NCBI GenBank assembly: GCA_045105075.1
Contig: JBGCDD010000236.1
Location: forward strand, 1-38,552
Length of the DNA: 38,552 bases
Source of the DNA: JBGCDD01 sp045105075
Lineage (GTDB): Bacteria; Pseudomonadota; Alphaproteobacteria; Rhodobacterales; Rhodobacteraceae
Direction: 5' to 3'
In this document: positions 1-7,313 of the stretch, in pieces
Numbering within the stretch: the first letter of the stretch is position 1
Layout of the letters: every line of letters begins with the position of its first letter
Notes under the pieces: generated by a model
What the model was told of the DNA's origin: nothing
The model's input: the letters and a program-made list of their open reading frames with translations, nothing else
Database searches by the model: none
Position numbers and translations under genes: made by a program

Positions 1-843
1 TACGGCGTTGATCGCGAGACGCTGCAAATGGATTACGACGAGATTGCCAAGCTCGCCACAGAGCATCAGCCCAAACTGCTGATTGCCGGGGGCTCTGCGA
101 TCCCGCGCATCATCGATTTCGCCCGCATGCGCGAGATTGCCGACAGCGTGGGGGCGATGTTGCTGGTCGACATGGCCCATTTCGCAGGCCAGGTCGCGGC
201 GGGGCTTTACCCTTCGCCCTTCCCGCACGCCCATGTCGCAACCACCACGACGCACAAAACCCTGCGCGGTCCGCGTGGTGGTATGATCCTGACCAATGAT
301 GCCGCATTGGCGAAAAAGTTCAATTCGGCCATCTTTCCCGGTATCCAGGGCGGCCCGCTGATGCACGTGATCGCGGCCAAAGCCGTCGCGTTTGGCGAGG
401 CGCTGCAACCCGACTTCAAAGGCTACATCCAACAGGTCATCGCCAACGCGCAAGCCATGGGTGACGCGCTGCACCAGCGTGGGCTGGCCACCGTGACCAA
501 CGGCACCGACACCCACTTGCTGTTGGTGGATCTGCGTCCCAAAGGCGTCAAAGGCAACGCCACCGAAAAAGCGCTGGGGCGTGCATGCATCACCTGCAAC
601 AAAAACGGCATCCCGTTTGACGACGAAAAGCCGATGGTCACCAGTGGCATCCGCCTCGGCTCGCCTGCGGGCACCACGCGCGGATTTGGCGAACCCGAAT
701 TCCGCCAGATCGCCAACTGGATCGCCGATGTGGTCGACGGCTTGGCCAAAAATGAACCCGATAACAACGCCGCTGTCGAAGCCGCAGTGGCCAGCGAGGT
801 CAGCGCGCTTTGTGCCCGCTACCCGCTTTACGCCAACCTGTAA
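1..843 (+). CDS. glyA: Serine hydroxymethyltransferase, 3' part (partial at window edge)
   Basis: Cytoplasmic PLP enzyme that interconverts serine and glycine and feeds one-carbon units to tetrahydrofolate. The frame is open from base 1, so the N-terminal third lies outside the window; about 280 of the usual 430 or so residues are visible. The PLP lysine sits in the signature TTTTHKTLRGPRGG, its codon at 256-258. Upstream VDMAHFAGQVAAG and the C-terminal TSGIRLGSPAGTTRGFG are also standard for the family. The gene ends with TAA at 841-843, followed one base later by a small GC hairpin. The identification is secure; the start cannot be seen. Confidence 0.97.
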   Translation, partial: YGVDRETLQMDYDEIAKLATEHQPKLLIAGGSAIPRIIDFARMREIADSVGAMLLVDMAHFAGQVAAGLYPSPFPHAHVATTTTHKTLRGPRGGMILTNDAALAKKFNSAIFPGIQGGPLMHVIAAKAVAFGEALQPDFKGYIQQVIANAQAMGDALHQRGLATVTNGTDTHLLLVDLRPKGVKGNATEKALGRACITCNKNGIPFDDEKPMVTSGIRLGSPAGTTRGFGEPEFRQIANWIADVVDGLAKNEPDNNAAVEAAVASEVSALCARYPLYANL

Positions 844-844
844 G

Positions 845-857
845 GGGCTGACAGCCC
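845..857 (+). terminator. Small GC hairpin just after glyA, possible terminator
   Basis: GGGCT, a 3-nt loop GAC, then AGCCC form a perfect 5-bp stem one base after the glyA stop. No T-run follows, so it would be weak as an intrinsic terminator; it may instead mark a processed 3' end. Low certainty. Confidence 0.3.
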
Positions 858-906
858 ATGTGAATCTGTGTCATGCCTGCTGAGACATCCGCCACAGGAG
901 CAGCTC

Positions 907-1766
907 ATGCGCACAGTCATCTATGAAAAAGACGGTCGGATTGGACGCATTGTTCTGAACCGACCGGACGTGATGAACGCCATCAATGATGACCTCCCGC
1001 GCGAGCTGGAAGAGGCCGTGCAACGCGCCGACAACGACCCCGAGGTGCATGTGATGATCCTGTCCGGCGCCGGCCAGGCATTTTGCGCCGGCTATGATCT
1101 CACCTATTATGCGCAAGACACAGCCACCAACACCGTCACCCAAGACATGCCGTGGGATCCGATCCAGGACTACCGCTTCATGTGGACGAACACGCAACAT
1201 TCATGTCCCTTTGGCGGGCAACAAAACCGGTGATCTGCAAAGTGCACGGCTTTGCTGTCGCGGGCGGCTCCGACATCGCGCTTTGTGCCGACCTGACGAT
1301 CATGGCGGATGACGCGCAAATTGGCTATATGCCCGCACGGGTCTGGGGCTGTCCTACGACCGCGATGTGGGTCTACCGCCTCGGGGCAGAACGCGCCAAG
1401 CGCATGTTGTTCACCGGTGACAAAATCACTGGGGTTGAGGCCGCCGAGATGGGCCTTGTGCTGAAATCCGTGCCACCTGATCAACTGGACGACGCCGTCG
1501 AAGCGCTTGCCGCGCGCATGTCCACAGTTCCCATCAACCAACTTGCAATGCAGAAAATGGTTATCAATCAGGCGATCGAACAAACCGGCCTGATGCAAAC
1601 CCAACGCCTGGCGACGATCTTTGACGGCATCACGCGCCACTCACCAGAAGGCCTGAACTTCAAAACCCGCGCCGAATCCGCCGGTTGGAAACAAGCCGTG
1701 CAAGACCGCGACCAAGGCACTCTTGATTGGACCACAAATCAGGACCTGCCCAAATCCAATCGTTAA
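907..1766 (+). pseudogene. Crotonase (enoyl-CoA hydratase/isomerase) family gene with a -1 frameshift
   Basis: The N-terminal 98 residues read from ATG 907 (AGGAG at 895-899). The rest reads in the third frame to TAA 1764-1766. Joining the frames near base 1200 gives an uninterrupted crotonase of about 286 residues, the normal size; restoring one T beside 1200/1201 (CAT-TTC-ATG instead of CAT-TCATG) is enough. Without the repair, translation stops at 1233. Oxyanion-hole segments are present on both sides of the break: GAGQAFCAGYDL and HGFAVAGGSDIALCAD. The two glutamates of classic enoyl-CoA hydratase are not obvious: the GGSD segment has Asp and the second site reads MPARVWG. Substrate is therefore unknown. 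This is either a recent inactivation or a sequence error. Confidence 0.85.
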
Positions 1767-1772
1767 CGCTGG

Positions 1773-1809
1773 CCTTTTCCTCTTGCTGAAAATATCCCCG
1801 CCGGAGGCA
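1773..1809 (+). repeat. 37-bp dispersed repeat, copy 1
   Basis: Identical over 37 bp to 10271-10307 and closely matched, inverted, at 24801-24838. The core reads CCTCTTGCTGAAAATATCC followed by CCGCCGGAGGCA. It begins exactly 6 bp after the stop of the crotonase gene, in the gap between that gene and the convergent DMT permease gene. No transposase or terminal inverted repeats are associated. I have seen this kind of element often in Rhodobacteraceae intergenic regions, but know of no established function. Confidence 0.85.
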
Positions 1810-1851
1810 TCCCGGCGCGCGCCAGCGCGGCGCAAACAAAATCTGCCAGCT

Positions 1852-2832
1852 TCAATACCGCGCCTTGATCTCCGCGCGCGCCACCCGACGCGCCTTTTGC
1901 TTTTCGCGCAAAAACACAAACAACCCGGCTGCGACGATCAACGCCATGCCAAGCCACACTTCCCAATCCGGCAGGTCTGACCACAAGAACCAACCCCAAA
2001 ACACCGCCAGGGGGAGGCCAATATACTCAAACGGCGCCACTGTTGCAGCACTCGAAAGCCGATAGGCCTGGCTCAGGCAGTAGCCGATGATCGCGGAATT
2101 CAGCCCCAGTCCAATCAGATAGGGCCAGTCCGCCGCCGCTGGCCAAAGCCAGGCGCGCAATAAAAACTGGACGCTGGCGTTGGTGCTGCCCTGGGCAAAT
2201 CGGCCATCCCCGGCAACAAGGTAAAACCCAATCGAAACAGCGACAAAGGTCACCTGAATATAGACCATCATCGCCGACGCGGTACTGGTTGCACCCAATT
2301 TTCGCGTCATCACCTGCATCACCGCATAGGTCAGCGCCGCCACCAACGGCAGAAGCAAAACCCACCGGCTGACCTCCAACGCAGAGCCGTCCTGCCACGG
2401 GCGCTGCATGATCATGACACCGACAAAGCCAATCACCACCGCGCCGCCGCGCAACAACCCGACTTTTTCGCCCAGTACCGGGATCGACAGCAATGTGATA
2501 AACAGCGGGGCGGCAAAAAACAGCGCGGTCGCGTCGGCCAATGGCAACGCGGCCAGCGCGACAAAAAACGTCATGTTCGAGATCACAACCATGATCCCAC
2601 GCATCAGATGCAACAGCGGTTGGTGGGTTTTGAGAATCCGCCATCCCCCCTCCATCTGCACCATGCTCAGACCAAACAGCAGCCCGATGGCGGACCGTAA
2701 AAACACGATCTGATGCAGTGGATAGCCCCCGGACAGCTGCTTGATCAGCATATCGTTCACCGAAATCGCCACCATGCCCACCACAACAAACGCGATGCCG
2801 GCGCTGGAGCCGGGGCCGGGGTTTTGGGTCAT
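1852..2832 (-). CDS. DMT-superfamily (EamA-type) membrane permease
   Basis: Predicted inner-membrane transporter of 326 residues with about ten hydrophobic helices in two similar halves, typical of EamA/RhaT-type drug/metabolite transporters. The second half ends in a helix followed by a basic tail (REKQKARRVARAEIKARY). An upstream in-frame start would add 14 residues, but ATG 2832 has GGAGGTG at proper spacing (complement of about 2837-2843) and leads directly into the first helix, so it is preferred. The gene is divergent from the coxG-like gene. The substrate cannot be inferred from sequence; exporters of amino acids or metabolites are common in the family. Confidence 0.88.
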   Translation of the reverse strand: MTQNPGPGSSAGIAFVVVGMVAISVNDMLIKQLSGGYPLHQIVFLRSAIGLLFGLSMVQMEGGWRILKTHQPLLHLMRGIMVVISNMTFFVALAALPLADATALFFAAPLFITLLSIPVLGEKVGLLRGGAVVIGFVGVMIMQRPWQDGSALEVSRWVLLLPLVAALTYAVMQVMTRKLGATSTASAMMVYIQVTFVAVSIGFYLVAGDGRFAQGSTNASVQFLLRAWLWPAAADWPYLIGLGLNSAIIGYCLSQAYRLSSAATVAPFEYIGLPLAVFWGWFLWSDLPDWEVWLGMALIVAAGLFVFLREKQKARRVARAEIKARY

Positions 2833-2957
2833 GACAGCACCTCCAATTGGGCCCACCGCTATCAGAAAATTCAACCGCGTCCATGTCTCTTTGCGACCTT
2901 GGCGGCGGGCGTCGAACAGGGTAAACCGGTCGGCAACCTCAAAAAGGAGCCGCCCCG

Positions 2958-3467
2958 ATGAAGATGAGCGATCAACGTCAAATTCAGGCCGACCCGGCCA
3001 CGGTTTATGCCGCCTTGCTTGATGCTGACATGCTGAAGGCCTGCGTGCCCGGCGCGTCCGAGGTCACCGGCAACCCGTCCGATGGCTACGAGGCGGTCGT
3101 GACGCAAAAAGTCGGCCCGGTCAAAGCGACCTTTACGGGCAAAGTCGTTATGTCGGACATGGTGGAAAACGAAAAACTAACCATCACGGGCGAAGGCAAA
3201 GGCGGTGCGGCCGGTTTTGCCAAGGGCGGCGCCGAAGTCACGCTGAGCCCGTCCGAGGGCGGCACCTTGCTGGCCTATGATGTCGAAGCCAAGGTTGGCG
3301 GCAAGATCGCGCAGCTTGGCAGCCGTCTGATCGACGGGTTCGCCAAAAAAATGGCCGATCAGTTCTTTACCAATCTTGTCACTGCCCTTGATGGCCCCGC
3401 GCCCGAAGTCGAAGGCGATGAGGGCGAGAAAAAGGGCTGGCTGAAGAAGATCACCGGGCGCGCCTGA
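2958..3467 (+). CDS. CoxG-like SRPBCC family protein (CO dehydrogenase subunit G type)
   Basis: 169-residue START/SRPBCC-fold protein. The N-terminus (ADPATVYAALLDADMLKACVPG) and the central VGPVKATFTGKVVM and GGAEVTLSP segments match the CoxG family, which helps recruit or mature molybdenum hydroxylases at the membrane. GGAG at 2946-2949 supports ATG 2958. The C-terminus is acidic, then ends with a short basic amphipathic stretch (KKGWLKKITGRA) that could contact the membrane; that is inference. No coxSML dehydrogenase genes lie beside it, so its partner enzyme, if any, is elsewhere. A strong GC hairpin follows. Confidence 0.85.
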   Translation: MKMSDQRQIQADPATVYAALLDADMLKACVPGASEVTGNPSDGYEAVVTQKVGPVKATFTGKVVMSDMVENEKLTITGEGKGGAAGFAKGGAEVTLSPSEGGTLLAYDVEAKVGGKIAQLGSRLIDGFAKKMADQFFTNLVTALDGPAPEVEGDEGEKKGWLKKITGRA

Positions 3468-3476
3468 TCTGAGCAT

Positions 3477-3502
3477 CTGCGCGCAGAACCCTGTGCGCGC
3501 AG
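3477..3502 (+). terminator. GC-rich perfect hairpin after the coxG-like gene
   Basis: CTGCGCGCA at 3477-3485 and TGCGCGCAG at 3494-3502 form a perfect 9-bp stem with an 8-nt loop, starting 10 bases after the stop at 3467. There is no T-tract, so it may be a Rho-associated or 3'-stabilising structure rather than a classic intrinsic terminator. Confidence 0.5.
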
Positions 3503-3552
3503 GCCCTGTCGCCTAGTGCTGGCGCGTTCTATGCTGATTGCCGGAGGGCGAC

Positions 3553-4482
3553 ATGGGCGACATTCTCAACATAATAGACTTGGAAAAAACCTATCCGGGC
3601 GGATTCCAGGCGCTGAAGGGCGTGACACTGGACATTGCCGAGGGTGAGATTATCGCTCTGCTTGGTCCCAATGGCGCCGGAAAAACCACTCTGATTTCAA
3701 CGGTTTGCGGTATCACCACGGCCACGGCCGGGCAGGTTTTGGTGGGTGGTCACGACACTGTCACCGATTTTCGCGCCGCACGGGCCATGATTGGGCTGGT
3801 GCCGCAAGAGGTCGCGCTTGAACCGTTTGAAAAGGTGATCAACACGGTGCGGTTTTCGCGCGGTCTGTTTGGCAAACCCCGCGATGAGGCGCGCATCGAA
3901 GAGATTTTGCGCAAGCTCAGTCTGTGGGACAAGAAAGACAACCAGATCAAGGAACTGTCCGGTGGTATGAAGCGCCGGGTGCTGATCGCCAAAGCGCTGT
4001 CTCATGAGCCGCGCATCTTGTTTCTGGACGAGCCAACCGCCGGTGTCGATGTCGAGCTGCGCAAAGACATGTGGGATATTGTGGCCGAGATGAAGCGCGA
4101 CGGCGTGACCATCATTCTGACCACGCATTACATCGAAGAGGCCGAAGCCATCGCCGACCGCATCGGTGTGATCGCCAAGGGTCAGTTGCTGTTGGTCGAA
4201 GACAAGGCCAGCCTGATGGCGCGCATGGGCAAAAAGCAGATTGATGTACAGCTGAGCGAAAAGTTAACTCAGATCCCGGCGTCGCTGGCGTCTTATGGTC
4301 TGGCGCTGGGGCCAGAGGGGGACAGTCTGATTTACACCTACGACACCCGCGCCGAGCGCACAGGGATCACCAAATTGCTCAACGAAGTGGCGGCTGCCGG
4401 GTTGATCTTGCGCGATGTGCAGACCCGGCAAAGCAGCCTTGAGGATATTTTTGTCGATCTGGTGTCAGGAGAAACCACATGA
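3553..4482 (+). CDS. ABC transporter ATP-binding protein (ABC-2 export type)
   Basis: 309-residue nucleotide-binding subunit of an exporter. Walker A GPNGAGKTT is at residues 38-46, the signature LSGGMKRR at about 135-142, Walker B ILFLDEP at about 155-161 and the H-loop histidine in TTHY at 192. The roughly 90-residue C-terminal extension is typical of drug or polysaccharide ABC-2 exporters (DrrA/CcmA-like). ATG 3553 is chosen because GGAGGG lies just upstream at 3543-3548; a TTG at 3538 would place that ribosome site inside the gene. The stop overlaps the permease start (ATGA, 4479-4482), so the two subunits are translationally coupled. Substrate unknown. Confidence 0.93.
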   Translation: MGDILNIIDLEKTYPGGFQALKGVTLDIAEGEIIALLGPNGAGKTTLISTVCGITTATAGQVLVGGHDTVTDFRAARAMIGLVPQEVALEPFEKVINTVRFSRGLFGKPRDEARIEEILRKLSLWDKKDNQIKELSGGMKRRVLIAKALSHEPRILFLDEPTAGVDVELRKDMWDIVAEMKRDGVTIILTTHYIEEAEAIADRIGVIAKGQLLLVEDKASLMARMGKKQIDVQLSEKLTQIPASLASYGLALGPEGDSLIYTYDTRAERTGITKLLNEVAAAGLILRDVQTRQSSLEDIFVDLVSGETT

Positions 4483-5240
4483 ACTGGACGGCTGTTTCTT
4501 CGATTTATCGCTTTGAAATGTCGCGTTTCTTTCGCACGTTCATGCAAAGCTTTCTGTCGCCAGTGCTGTCGACGTCGCTGTACTTTGTGGTGTTTGGCGC
4601 TGCCATCGGCAGCCGTATCGACGAGGTTGACGGCGTCAGTTACGGCGCTTTTATTGTGCCGGGTCTGATCATGCTGTCGGTGATGACGCAGGCCATTTCC
4701 AACGCGTCGTTCGGCATCTATTTCCCCAAATTCATCGGCACGATCTACGAACTTTTGTCGGCGCCGGTTAACTTTCTTGAGATTGTTCTGGGCTATGTCG
4801 GGGCTGCGGCGACCAAGGCGCTGTTTATTGGCGCGGTCATCCTGTGCACCTCGTCGCTGTTTGTGGATCTGTCGATTGCGCACCCGCTGGCGATGATCGC
4901 GTTTTTGCTGCTGACCTGCCTTAGCTTCGCGCTGATGGGGTTCATCATCGGCATATGGGCCGGTAATTTTGAGCAATTGCAGTTGGTGCCGTTGATGATC
5001 GTCACGCCTTTGGTGTTTTTGGGGGGCTCGTTCTATTCGATCTCGATGTTGCCGCCGATCTGGCAAACCGTGACGCTGTTCAACCCGGTGGTCTATCTGA
5101 TCTCGGGCTTTCGCTGGTCCTTTTTTGGCACCGCAGACGTGCCCATCGCACTGAGCCTGCTTGCGATTGGCGGTTTTACGATGCTGTGCGTGGGCATCAT
5201 CTGGTGGATCTTCAAAACCGGATGGCGCATCAGGTCTTAA
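4479..5240 (+). CDS. ABC-2 type transporter permease
   Basis: 253-residue integral membrane subunit that pairs with the preceding ATPase. About six hydrophobic helices are visible. The segment around LLTCLSFALMGFIIGIWAG and the following PLVFLGGSFYSISMLPP is the conserved ABC-2 signature region shared by NodJ/DrrB-like permeases. The 4-bp ATGA overlap with the ATPase gene shows co-translation. The closest known group exports drugs or lipid-linked sugars, but nothing in the sequence fixes the cargo. Confidence 0.92.
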   Translation: MNWTAVSSIYRFEMSRFFRTFMQSFLSPVLSTSLYFVVFGAAIGSRIDEVDGVSYGAFIVPGLIMLSVMTQAISNASFGIYFPKFIGTIYELLSAPVNFLEIVLGYVGAAATKALFIGAVILCTSSLFVDLSIAHPLAMIAFLLLTCLSFALMGFIIGIWAGNFEQLQLVPLMIVTPLVFLGGSFYSISMLPPIWQTVTLFNPVVYLISGFRWSFFGTADVPIALSLLAIGGFTMLCVGIIWWIFKTGWRIRS

Positions 5241-5290
5241 CACCGTGCGCTGACTCGTTAACCAATGGCGTTGCAAATTTGCCTGAGGGA

Positions 5291-5343
5291 GGGTGAAATC
5301 GGGTGATTGTCACTTTCGTGCCGGTGTGAACCTTGTTTCACCC
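5291..5343. repeat. Interrupted inverted repeat upstream of the S49 peptidase gene
   Basis: GGGTGAAA at 5291-5298 is exactly mirrored by TTTCACCC at 5336-5343, with 37 bp between, in the 128-bp gap before the S49 peptidase. It could be a split operator or chance; no regulator is adjacent. Confidence 0.3.
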
Positions 5344-5368
5344 CCTGTGGCAATCTACATCCTCATCC

Positions 5369-6166
5369 ATGAGATTGCGCCTTCCCTTTGTGAAAAAACC
5401 GCCGCTTGTGTCTGTTGTCCGTCTTTCGGGCGCGATTGGCATGGGCGGGCGCGGGTCGCTGAATGACGCTGGGCTGGCGCCATTGTTGGAAAAGGCGTTC
5501 CAGCGTGGCAAGCCGGATGCCGTCGCGCTTGAGATCAACTCCCCAGGCGGATCCCCTGTACAATCGTCGCTGATCGGGGCGCGCATCCGCAGGCTGAGTG
5601 ACGAGCACAGCGTGCCGGTCGTGGCCTTCGTCGAAGATGTGGCGGCTTCGGGCGGATATTGGCTGGCCGCTGCCGCAGATGAGATTTGGGCCGATGAAAG
5701 CTCGGTCGTTGGCTCGATCGGGGTGATTTCGGCCAGCTTTGGCGCGCATGTTTTGCTCGCCCGACAGGGGATCGAACGGCGGGTTTACACCGCAGGCAAA
5801 TCCAAATCGATGCTCGATCCGTTCCGCCCGGAAAACGAAGACGACGTAGCGCGGCTGAAAACGCTGCTCGGTGATATCCATGACAACTTCATCGCCCATG
5901 TCAAAGACCGGCGTGGCGGCAAGCTGGATGCGACCCAAGACCTGTTCACCGGAGAAATCTGGCTGGCACGGCGCGCCACCGAACTGGGGCTGATCGACGG
6001 GGTGGGGCATCTGAAGCCAAAACTTCAGGCTCGCTTTGGCGAAAGCGTGCAATTCAAACGCTATGGGCAGCGCAAATCGCTGTTGTCGCGCTTTGGCGCG
6101 CAAATGGCGCAAGACGCGCTGACCAGCGTCGAGGAGCGTGCGGCCTTCGCGCGTTTTGGCGTCTGA
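5369..6166 (+). CDS. S49 family serine peptidase (SppA/SohB-like)
   Basis: 265-residue peptidase of the signal-peptide-peptidase family with a Ser-Lys dyad: Ser94 in DVAASGGYWLA and Lys146 in GKSKSMLDPF. The conserved INSPGGSP segment (about 57-63) and VVGSIGVISASFG (113-125) complete the catalytic fold. No clear N-terminal membrane helix or signal peptide is seen, so it is either soluble or peripherally attached; classic SppA proteins are membrane anchored. ATG 5369 is favoured over the TTG at 5333 because the protein from there matches family N-termini; no good ribosome site is visible. The next small gene follows within 16 bases. Confidence 0.9.
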   Translation: MRLRLPFVKKPPLVSVVRLSGAIGMGGRGSLNDAGLAPLLEKAFQRGKPDAVALEINSPGGSPVQSSLIGARIRRLSDEHSVPVVAFVEDVAASGGYWLAAAADEIWADESSVVGSIGVISASFGAHVLLARQGIERRVYTAGKSKSMLDPFRPENEDDVARLKTLLGDIHDNFIAHVKDRRGGKLDATQDLFTGEIWLARRATELGLIDGVGHLKPKLQARFGESVQFKRYGQRKSLLSRFGAQMAQDALTSVEERAAFARFGV

Positions 6167-6182
6167 GGTGATCTTTAAGATT

Positions 6183-6338
6183 ATGACCTTGTTCCTGGTC
6201 GGCATGGCTGTGCTGGCGATGTTCGGCAAATGGCGCTTTCCTGGTGCACGGCGTTTGGCGGCGGCCAAATGCTCGGGCTGCGGGCGTTACCGGATTGGCA
6301 AGGGCCCGTGCAGCTGCGGCAAGGGATCGCGCGGATGA
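6183..6338 (+). CDS. 51-residue protein: membrane helix plus four-cysteine zinc-ribbon-like tail
   Basis: Short gene between the S49 peptidase and the antiporter. Residues 1-15 are hydrophobic (MTLFLVGMAVLAMFG), then a basic linker, then KCSGCG and GPCSCGKG with Cys 30, 33, 43 and 45 arranged as CxxC-x9-CxC, a likely metal knuckle. Its stop overlaps the ATG of the antiporter (ATGA at 6335-6338), which argues strongly that it is translated. A GTG at 6168 is an alternative start that adds five residues. I recall similar small proteins beside S49 peptidases in Rhodobacteraceae. Function unknown. Confidence 0.75.
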   Translation: MTLFLVGMAVLAMFGKWRFPGARRLAAAKCSGCGRYRIGKGPCSCGKGSRG

Positions 6339-7282
6339 TGCCTTGGCTGCTGTCGGGCCTTGGCCTTGTGATCCTGCTGTTGGCGGGAGACGCGTTGGTC
6401 AAGGGCGCGGTCAACCTGTCGCTGCGCCTCGGTGTGCCGGCGTTGATTGTCAGCCTGACAATTGTGGCCTTTGGAACCTCTGCGCCGGAACTGCTGATCT
6501 CGATCAGTGCGATTCTGGACGATGCCCCGGGGCTTGCGCTGGGAAATGTTGTTGGATCGAACACCGCCAACATCTTGCTGGTTTTGGGTGTTCCAGCGCT
6601 TTTGGCGACCATGCACACCAGCGAGTGCAATACCAAAAAAACCTATGGTTTCATGATCATAGCCTCGCTTTTGTTCATCGCATTGGCGTTCCGCGGTGTG
6701 TTTGACTGGACCAGCGGGCTGATCCTTTTGGCAGCCCTTGCCTATGTGTTGATCGATGCGTTCCGCGATGCAATGGCGCACAAACGCGCCGGTGAGCAGG
6801 ACGATCTGGAAGATCCCGAAGGCGCCGACCCGGATCTGCCCTGGTGGCGCATTTCGGTCTATCTGGTGCTCGGTTTGATTGGCTTGCCATTGGGCGCCAA
6901 TCTGCTGGTGGAAAACGCCACAATCATTGCAAAGGTCTATGGCGTGAGCGACACGGTTATTGGCCTGACGCTGGTGGCCGTTGGCACGTCACTGCCCGAA
7001 CTGGCCACCACGGTGATGGCCGCGTTGCGTCGCCAGGCGGATGTGGCGCTGGGCAATGTGATCGGCTCGAACATGTTCAATTTGCTGGCGATTATGGGCA
7101 TCGCCACGCTGGTTGGCCCGATCCCTGTTGACCCTGCATTCCTGAAGTTCGACCTATGGGTGATGTTGGGCGCGTCGCTTTTGCTGATCCCATTTGTTCT
7201 GCTCAAACAGGACATCACGCGGATTTGGGGCATCGCGCTGACGGCGCTCTATTTGGTCTACATGGCCGTGGTGCTGATCTAA
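6335..7282 (+). CDS. K+-dependent Na+/Ca2+ exchanger-like antiporter (YrbG/CaCA family)
   Basis: 315-residue inner-membrane antiporter with the two inverted alpha repeats that form the ion path. Repeat 1 carries IVAFGTSAPELLIS followed by NVVGSNTANILLVLG; repeat 2 carries VAVGTSLPELATTV followed by NVIGSNMFNLLAIMG. The glutamates in both SxPEL motifs are retained. An acidic loop of about 20 residues (around 155-175) separates the halves. ATG 6335 overlaps the stop of the preceding small gene and has AAGGGA at about 6319-6324. Calcium/cation exchange is inferred from the family. Confidence 0.93.
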   Translation: MMPWLLSGLGLVILLLAGDALVKGAVNLSLRLGVPALIVSLTIVAFGTSAPELLISISAILDDAPGLALGNVVGSNTANILLVLGVPALLATMHTSECNTKKTYGFMIIASLLFIALAFRGVFDWTSGLILLAALAYVLIDAFRDAMAHKRAGEQDDLEDPEGADPDLPWWRISVYLVLGLIGLPLGANLLVENATIIAKVYGVSDTVIGLTLVAVGTSLPELATTVMAALRRQADVALGNVIGSNMFNLLAIMGIATLVGPIPVDPAFLKFDLWVMLGASLLLIPFVLLKQDITRIWGIALTALYLVYMAVVLI

Positions 7283-7313
7283 CGCAAACCTCCTGATCAA
7301 AAAGGATAGCCTC

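Noticed and set aside
1190..1210. Programmed ribosomal frameshift in the crotonase gene
   Set aside because: No slippery heptamer or downstream structure is seen, and crotonases are not known to use one.
1773..1809. Insertion sequence or MITE
   Set aside because: No terminal inverted repeats and no target duplications are visible around the three copies.
4338..5276. 312-residue minus-strand open frame opposite the ABC-2 permease
   Set aside because: Low-complexity Arg/His/Gln sequence typical of antisense shadows.
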